Source of the DNA: Takakia lepidozioides
Lineage: Eukaryota > Streptophyta > Takakiopsida > Takakiales > Takakiaceae
Assembly (NCBI GenBank): GCA_030704615.1
Contig: CM060732.1
Span: forward strand, 28,997,053-29,061,052
Reading direction: 5' to 3'
Length of the DNA: 64,000 nt
Under the pieces are notes generated by a model that saw only the letters and a program-made list of their open reading frames with translations, made no database searches and had not been told where the DNA came from. A program made the translations under genes and the position numbers. Positions within the stretch are counted from its first letter, which is position 1. Every line of letters begins with the position of its first letter. Below, piece by piece: positions 59,801 to 64,000 of this stretch.

Positions 59801-62425
59801 ACCTGCTGAAAAACAGTACCACTGGCCTTGAAAATGTTCATTTTTTTACTTGCTTTTAACCAGTGTTTGTGATGATGCATCGGCAAACAAAGTCTTGTGA
59901 GTACATTCTCTTCCTTGGCAGAAGAGAGTAGAAGAGATTCTCAAGGATCTGAATCTGGACCCGCAAATCTTGACCTTGCTGGATAAATCTGACTTAGAGA
60001 CTGTAGTGTCCAAAGCCATGTCTGTTACCAGAAAATTGTCTGATGCAAATGAAGTTAGGCAGAAAACTTCCCTGAACCTGTTCCAGTCTGTGACATGGGG
60101 GAGGATATCATGGATGACCTGGTCTACCCACTCTCAGCACCAGACTGAAATTTAAACTCAGGGCAGGAAGCCTACCTTTGAACAGTAAACAGAAGCAGAG
60201 AGGAAAGGTAGAGTGCAATTGCCCGTTGGTACTCTCACCGGAGAGAAGCTCTCCTCCAATCTATCAAGAGAATTGTGCCTGTACCTCTGTTTACCAACTT
60301 TGAAAGTCTCGAGGCTGAGCCAAAAGCCCAGGCCCTTCTGAGGCCTAGTTTTGGGCAAATCACACACAGCAGATTGATGCTTGTGTGAAGGGATTTCTAG
60401 AGGATATCTGGAAAACCCGAATCAACTCTATGTATAATGGTAAGTCTTACTACCAATGTCAGCCCCTGACAGAGGTAGGTTCTGTCCCTCTGGTTTCCGC
60501 TCAAACTGGGCGCGGGGTCAATGGCCACAAGGCTACGGCAAACAACGTCTTATGAGTACATTCTCTTCCTTGGCACTAGACTCAAATTTAACTCGGGGCA
60601 GGGAATCCACCTTTGAACAACAAACACATGCAGAGAGGAGAGGGAGATTGTCAATGCCCGAGGTTCGGGCAGCCTGAAGACATCCATTTCCTGATACAAT
60701 GTCCGAGGTATTCTCATCAGAGAGCAATCCTCTTCAGGACCATCAAGAACATGTTCCCTGCACCTCTGTTCAGCACCGCTCAGAATCTCAAGACTAAAGC
60801 CCTGGCCCTGTTGGGGTCTTGGGCAGCTCACTCACAGCAGATCAATGCTTGTGTGAAGGGGTTTCTAGAGGAAATCTGGAAAGCCCAAACTAATTTGCTT
60901 ATATCAGGGTAAGTCCCACTACTGGAGTGGGCCCCTCACAAAGGTAGTGTCTGTTCCCTCTCGTTCTGCTTAAACTGGGCTGGCGTCTATTGCCACAAGG
61001 GTATGTACATTCTCTTAGTTTGTGGTGTCTGGATTGTTGGCTGTATGTAGGCATTAAAAGTAATGGTAGTTGATGGTTCTTAGGGTGGAAGCAGGTGGGT
61101 GAAGTATTCATCAACATCAGTGGTGACTGCAGGGCTCTTTATATCCATCTGCTGCATTGCTATCTTTGTCTGGTGTGTACATATTAATTGCTAGCAAATA
61201 GGAAATGGGAACAATTGCTCAGGATTTCGTTTGAAGTTTGCAAACCAACTCAAGTGCTGCCATAGGCAGTCTCAGTCTTTGGTTTAGACTGTTGACTATT
61301 GCTTCTATCTATGCAACAAGATGATCAGTTGTGGTTATTTTATGGTTTTACCATCTGCAGGATGATAATACAGTACACATGGGGTACTTACATACGAAAG
61401 CGATACATGCTGCACTATCAAGGAAATCAGTGCGGGGACTATGCTGGCCTCCCTTTCGATTGGTCTCTGGCCCCTGATCAGCGTTATTAGACCTGCCTTG
61501 GAGTACGGATCTGCAATATGGGTTGATAACTCCAACCAGGCTAAGTCTCTAGAATCCATTCAAGTGGGGGTGCTTAAGGAGTGTATGTCAGCATGCTCCA
61601 AAACAGCCAATGTGGCTGTTCGGGGTGAGTTTGGCATTCCGTCCTTAAGCTCCCGACGAGATGAATTCAAGGTCAGATGGTGGGGTCAGCTGCAACATAT
61701 GCCCAACACCAGATATCCTAAGTTAATCGACTCTATATCTTGGAAACAGGACCGCCCTGTCAAACAGGCTAAGTCCTGGAAGAAGAGAGTAGAAGAGATC
61801 CTCAAGGACCTGGACCTGGTCCGCAAGTCTTGACCCTGCTGGATAAATCTGACTTAGAGGCTGTAGTGTCCAAAGCCATGTCTGTTGCCATGAGATTGTC
61901 TGATGACAATGAAGTTAGGCAGAAAACTTCCCTGAACTTGTTTCCAGTCAGTGACATGGGGGAGGACATCTTGGATGACCTCAAGGGTCTACCCACTCTC
62001 GGCACTAGACTGAAATTTAAACTCAGGGCAGGAAGCCTACCTTTGAACAGCAAACAGAAGCAGAGAGGAAAGGGAGAGTGCAACTGCCCGTTGTGTGGGC
62101 AATCTGAAGACAGTATTCATTTTCTGATAGACTGTCCGGGGTTCTCTCACCAAAGAGACGCTCTCTTCAAATCTATCAAGGGAATTGTGCCTGTACCCCT
62201 GTTTACCAACTTTGAAAGTCTCGAGGCTGAGCGAAAAGCCCAGGCCCTCCTGAGGCCTAGTTTTTGGGCAAATCACATACAGCAGATTGATGCTTGTGTG
62301 AAGGGACCCTTTTGTTCCCACTCAAACTGGGCACGGGGTCAATGGCCACAAGGCTACGGCAAACAACGTCTTATGAGTACAATCTGGCCCCTGATCAGCA
62401 AACCCAAATGCGCGCCTCTCATTGA
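56568..62425 (+). CDS. Orai-like (CRAC-type) channel gene, multi-exon
   Basis: Exons, by splice signals and phase: 56568-56886, 58287-58422, 58614-58652, 58893-59086, 59643-59666, 61095-61172, 61361-61482 (resuming at 62400 to the stop at 62423-62425). The protein has an Arg-rich N-terminal extension, then QLKAISNLAAIFAGFAVVTL (pre-pore helix and TM1), ALVEGLMIISLVTCILIL (TM2), a Cys-rich loop, a short TM3 remnant (YFRFIVIG...WVKY), TSVVTAGLFISICCIAIFVW (TM4) and a Lys/Arg tail. LKA-S, GFA, TCIL, WVK and the TM4 pattern line up with animal Orai, the plasma-membrane store-operated calcium channel. The aligned selectivity Glu is Gln (codon 58393-58395). About 12 residues of TM3 are not accounted for, so an exon may be lost among LINEs. 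Confidence 0.65.
58190..58260 (-). repeat. Possible tRNA-derived SINE fragment in Orai-like intron 1
   Basis: The minus strand contains ggttcgaatcc at 58200-58190, a perfect RNA polymerase III B box. The expected A box about 40 bp upstream is weak. It is not a tRNA gene, since no cloverleaf closes. Confidence 0.35.
58287..58422 (+). CDS. Orai-like exon 2, pore helix TM1
   Basis: Acceptor ccaatgcag, donor aag|gtttgg, one base plus 45 codons. It encodes VKRNRRDVEEKSEQLKAIS, NLAAIFAGFAVV and TLTQFTLMDNF. In animal Orai1 the same spacing gives LKASS, GFA and the pore Glu eight residues after the Gly of GFA; here that residue is Gln. Confidence 0.75.
58614..58652 (+). CDS. Orai-like exon 3, start of TM2
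   Basis: Thirteen codons, VLIGIYGVLTALV, between acceptor ttgtgacag and donor gtaagc. It joins exon 4 in phase 0 to make one long hydrophobic helix that aligns without gaps to Orai TM2. Confidence 0.7.
58893..59086 (+). CDS. Orai-like exon 4, end of TM2 and loop
   Basis: EGLMIISLVTCILILGTILK completes TM2; VTCIL sits where Orai has STCIL. A loop with Cys and Asp/Glu follows, then GAFWEF, where Trp matches the start of TM3. Ends AG|gtttgt, phase 2. An alternative donor at 58952 (aag|gtaggc) would skip the loop. Confidence 0.65.
59643..59666 (+). CDS. Orai-like exon 5, start of TM3
   Basis: A 24-bp exon (YFRFIVI plus part of Gly) after acceptor ccttgcag and before gtatgt. Phases fit exons 4 and 6. 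It is too short to complete a membrane helix together with exon 6, so either it reads on (YVTFSLPSLL follows in frame to a stop) or a further exon is missing. Confidence 0.5.
59874..59904 (+). mobile_element. LINE 3'-end stub, copy 4
   Basis: Only the last 25-30 bases of the LINE remain (ggcaaacaaagtcttgtgag, then tac), followed by attctcttccttggca. Confidence 0.65.
59918..60557 (+). mobile_element. LINE, copy 5, in Orai-like intron 5
   Basis: Starts near ggcagaagagagtagaag and runs to gtcttatgagtac. It encodes the pre-zinc segment and part of the zinc region, but a deletion near 60,228 removes most of the CCHC motif and there are frame breaks at 60,090 and 60,120. It is followed by attctcttccttggca, as copy 4 is. 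Confidence 0.8.
60573..61006 (+). mobile_element. LINE, copy 6, diverged
   Basis: Starts ggcactagactcaaattt and reads CQCPRFGQPEDIHFLIQCP and IRAQTNLL-type end sequence. It is more diverged from the other copies and lacks the last 20 bases of the consensus, ending ggtatgtac then attctcttag. It is the oldest of the three consecutive copies. Confidence 0.75.
61095..61172 (+). CDS. Orai-like exon 6, TM4
   Basis: After acceptor ggaagcag it reads WVKYSSTSVVTAGLF then ISICCIAIFV plus two bases at donor gtgtgt. WVKY matches the end of Orai TM3 (WVKF), and STSVVTAGLF matches the start of TM4. The phase fits exons 5 and 7 exactly. Confidence 0.65.
61361..61482 (+). CDS. Orai-like last exon, interrupted by a LINE
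   Basis: MIIQYTWGTYIRKRYMLHYQ completes TM4 and the basic start of the C-terminal tail, then GNQCGDYAGLPFDWSLAPDQ. The LINE begins after base 61482 and brings a stop two codons later. Without it the exon would run on for eight codons (QTQMRASH) to TGA at 62423-62425. The insertion therefore changes only the last few residues, but moves the 3' UTR and polyadenylation signals about 0.9 kb away. Confidence 0.7.
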
Positions 62426-62756
62426 CAAAAGAGCAGGCTGGATTTAGCTCACCCTGGCTTTGGAAGGCGACACATGCTGCCCTATCAAGGAAATCAGTGT
62501 GGGGACTATGCTGGCCTCCCTTTCGATTGGTCTCTGGCCCCTGATCAGCAAACCCAAATGCGCGCCTCTCATTGACAAAAGAGCAGGCTGGATTTAGTTC
62601 ACCCTGGCTTGGAAAGCGACACATGCTGCACTATCAAGGAACTCAGTGCGGGGACTATGCTGGCCTCCCTTGCGATTCTGGCCCCTGATCAAAAAACCCA
62701 AATGCGCGCCTCTCATTGACAGAACAGCAGGCTGGATTTCGCTCACCCTGGCTTTG
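61400..62756 (+). repeat. Orai-like last exon in three tandem copies, about 150-bp unit
   Basis: The unit begins gcgatacatgctgcactatc and ends about ...gctcaccctggcttggaa. Copy 1 starts at 61400 (interrupted by the LINE), copy 2 at 62467, copy 3 at 62616. Copy 2 keeps the coding frame to the same TGA; copy 3 has lost bases in the coding part. Excluding the LINE and one duplicate, the copies are 149-150 bp apart. Copies 2 and 3 lie in the 3' UTR. Confidence 0.85.
61483..62382 (+). mobile_element. LINE, copy 7, in the Orai-like last exon
   Basis: A 900-bp 5'-truncated copy. It contains an open frame from VIRPALEYGSAIWVDNSNQA, a frameshift near 61,820, then the zinc motif CNCPLCGQSEDSIHFLIDC, a deletion after IDACVKG at about 62,307, and the end gtcttatgagtacaa. 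A perfect 17-bp duplication tctggcccctgatcagc flanks it (61466-61482 and 62383-62399). Confidence 0.9.
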
Positions 62757-62759
62757 TCG

Positions 62760-63900
62760 ACAGCCTGGGTGGCCCACAGATTATCAAGTTAATTACAGAT
62801 GGGGACTGCACATATACCTTCCAGAATAAGTATTGAAAACAAAGTCCCGCATGAACTTAACCCAACAACTCCATATACAGTCTGACTGTAGTTTCTCAAC
62901 AAACTAAAATGGACTTTCAGAAGTTTCGAGGACTTCAGAAAGTCTCTTTTCCCTGCACCAAGCTCCCAAGGAAGGTGGAATGCATGTGTAACCCTGCAGA
63001 AAACTGCAGTACCCTCCTAGTTCCGAGGTTTCTTGTCATCATTCATTCATTCAACCTGGTCCATGACTTTCTTTTGATGATCTTGCATTCACCTTATCTT
63101 CCTCGGAGCATCTTATTACAGTTCTTGGTTCTTTCCCTAGCACTACAACAATAAACTCCCCTTAATGCAGGACTGCAACAGGAGAATGGATAATTTCTAT
63201 ATCTGTTTGGAGACACAAGATAGTTGACAAATCGTAACATTTCTTCAAAATGAAGCAAGTGCAGGATCAATTTTGTTCGAAGCAAGTATGATTGGAATTC
63301 AACAAACAATGTTGATCCAGAATGATCTGATTAAACAAGGACGTGTCTACTCCATTGGTGGAGACTAATAACCATGTTGGGGAAGGCTTGTTGGGAGCAG
63401 GCCACTTGGGGGACCTTACAAGGCAATTCTGAGGAAGATGAGATCCAACATGGGTACCATTCTGTGCTGGAGGAATTCGGTTGAGATGATGGGTATCCAT
63501 TTAGTACTGTAGGCATTGGTTCTCCACATTCGCAAGAACTTACTTTCTCACCAGAGGCGTCTGACCACATTTCAGACTTGCAGCCGGAAGCATTGTGGAA
63601 ATTCGGGAGGATTTACTCAACAATCACTAGGTGCAGTTTTGATTGTCCAACTCTCGTACTCTGGCGGAATGATCATATGGAAGTTTGAAAGATTGGCCAT
63701 GGAAATAATGTGGAAACCTTCCCAGCTCCACTTCAGTAGTAAGACCCACGAGATGAATTCAGACTATTTCTTATGGCTTGAATACGTAGGTTTCGAATCC
63801 ACGGAAATTTCTACTTCTCAAAACTCAAGTTATACCTAGGAACCTCGAGTTGATTGAACTTAACTTACTAGTGCAATCCTGTCGATCACTATCTCTCTCC
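62760..63900. other. No supported gene
   Basis: Short frames only, for example 63516-63839, with no recognisable domain and no clear splice-linked partners. It may be downstream flank of the Orai-like gene. Confidence 0.4.
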
Positions 63901-63909
63901 CCTTGAGCA

Positions 63910-63980
63910 GGTAGCCCAGTGGTGGGGTATTTGTTCCTTGCCTGTGCATTTCCTGGGTGATCCTGGGTTCAATCCTTCAA
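63910..63980 (+). repeat. tRNA-derived SINE head or tRNA-like sequence
   Basis: tagcccagtgg (63912-63922) fits the polymerase III A box and ggttcaatcc (63966-63975) the B box, 44 bp apart. The acceptor-stem ends do not pair clearly, so a functional tRNA is unlikely. The window ends before any SINE tail could be seen. Confidence 0.5.
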
Positions 63981-64000
63981 TATGTGCCTCAATCGTCCAT

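Noticed and set aside
1-64000. CRISPR arrays, bacterial operons, riboswitches
   Set aside because: The sequence is eukaryotic, with introns, telomere repeats and retrotransposons. The direct repeats seen are satellites, with no repeat-spacer structure.

Overview
The window looks like repeat-rich nuclear DNA from a land plant, most likely a non-flowering one. Supporting signs are TTTAGGG-type telomeric tracts, Ty3/gypsy elements (one with a chromodomain integrase), FAR1/MULE-like transposase genes with SWIM zinc fingers, a plant-type PPR fragment, GT-AG introns, and an Orai-like calcium-channel gene (a family I recall as absent from flowering plants). I cannot name the species.

Layout. 1-8.0 kb is a giant inverted repeat of satellite: about 3.6 units of 1,154 bp in one orientation, then units of about 1,346 bp in the other, ending at 8.0 kb in telomere-like repeats of both orientations. 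8.1-11.1 kb holds a pair of 170-bp direct repeats, a frameshifted methyltransferase-like ORF and a 5'-truncated LINE. 11.1-14.0 kb is mostly non-coding with one possible first exon. 14.0-33.6 kb is a graveyard of nested elements: two gag regions, a Ty3/gypsy RT-RNase H, a gypsy integrase, two MULE-like transposase copies broken in complementary ways, and arrays built on a palindromic GGCGCCGAAATT core. 34.0-40.0 kb holds LTR-like repeats and a 3.8-kb CACTA-like element with a 3-bp target duplication that carries a PPR gene fragment. 40-44.3 kb contains two satellites (about 187 and 181 bp).

Two host genes can be rebuilt from exons with matching splice phases. On the minus strand, 53.4 to 44.6 kb, is a pfkB-family (MAK32-like) sugar-kinase-like gene. 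One of its exons is split by a LINE with a perfect 17-bp target duplication, and an intron holds a second copy of the same LINE. On the plus strand, 56.6 to 62.4 kb, is an Orai-like gene. A chromovirus remnant sits directly before its first visible exon, its fifth intron is full of LINE copies, and its last exon carries a LINE with a 17-bp target duplication. That last exon is also tandemly repeated about 150 bp apart. The residue aligned with the Orai selectivity-filter glutamate is glutamine.

One LINE family thus accounts for seven insertions or insertion stubs here, three of them in or beside host exons, and its target duplications share a TCT-like start and no poly(A) tail. All transposon genes seen are broken or truncated. 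Coordinates of exons are read from splice consensus and frame and have not been confirmed by transcripts.
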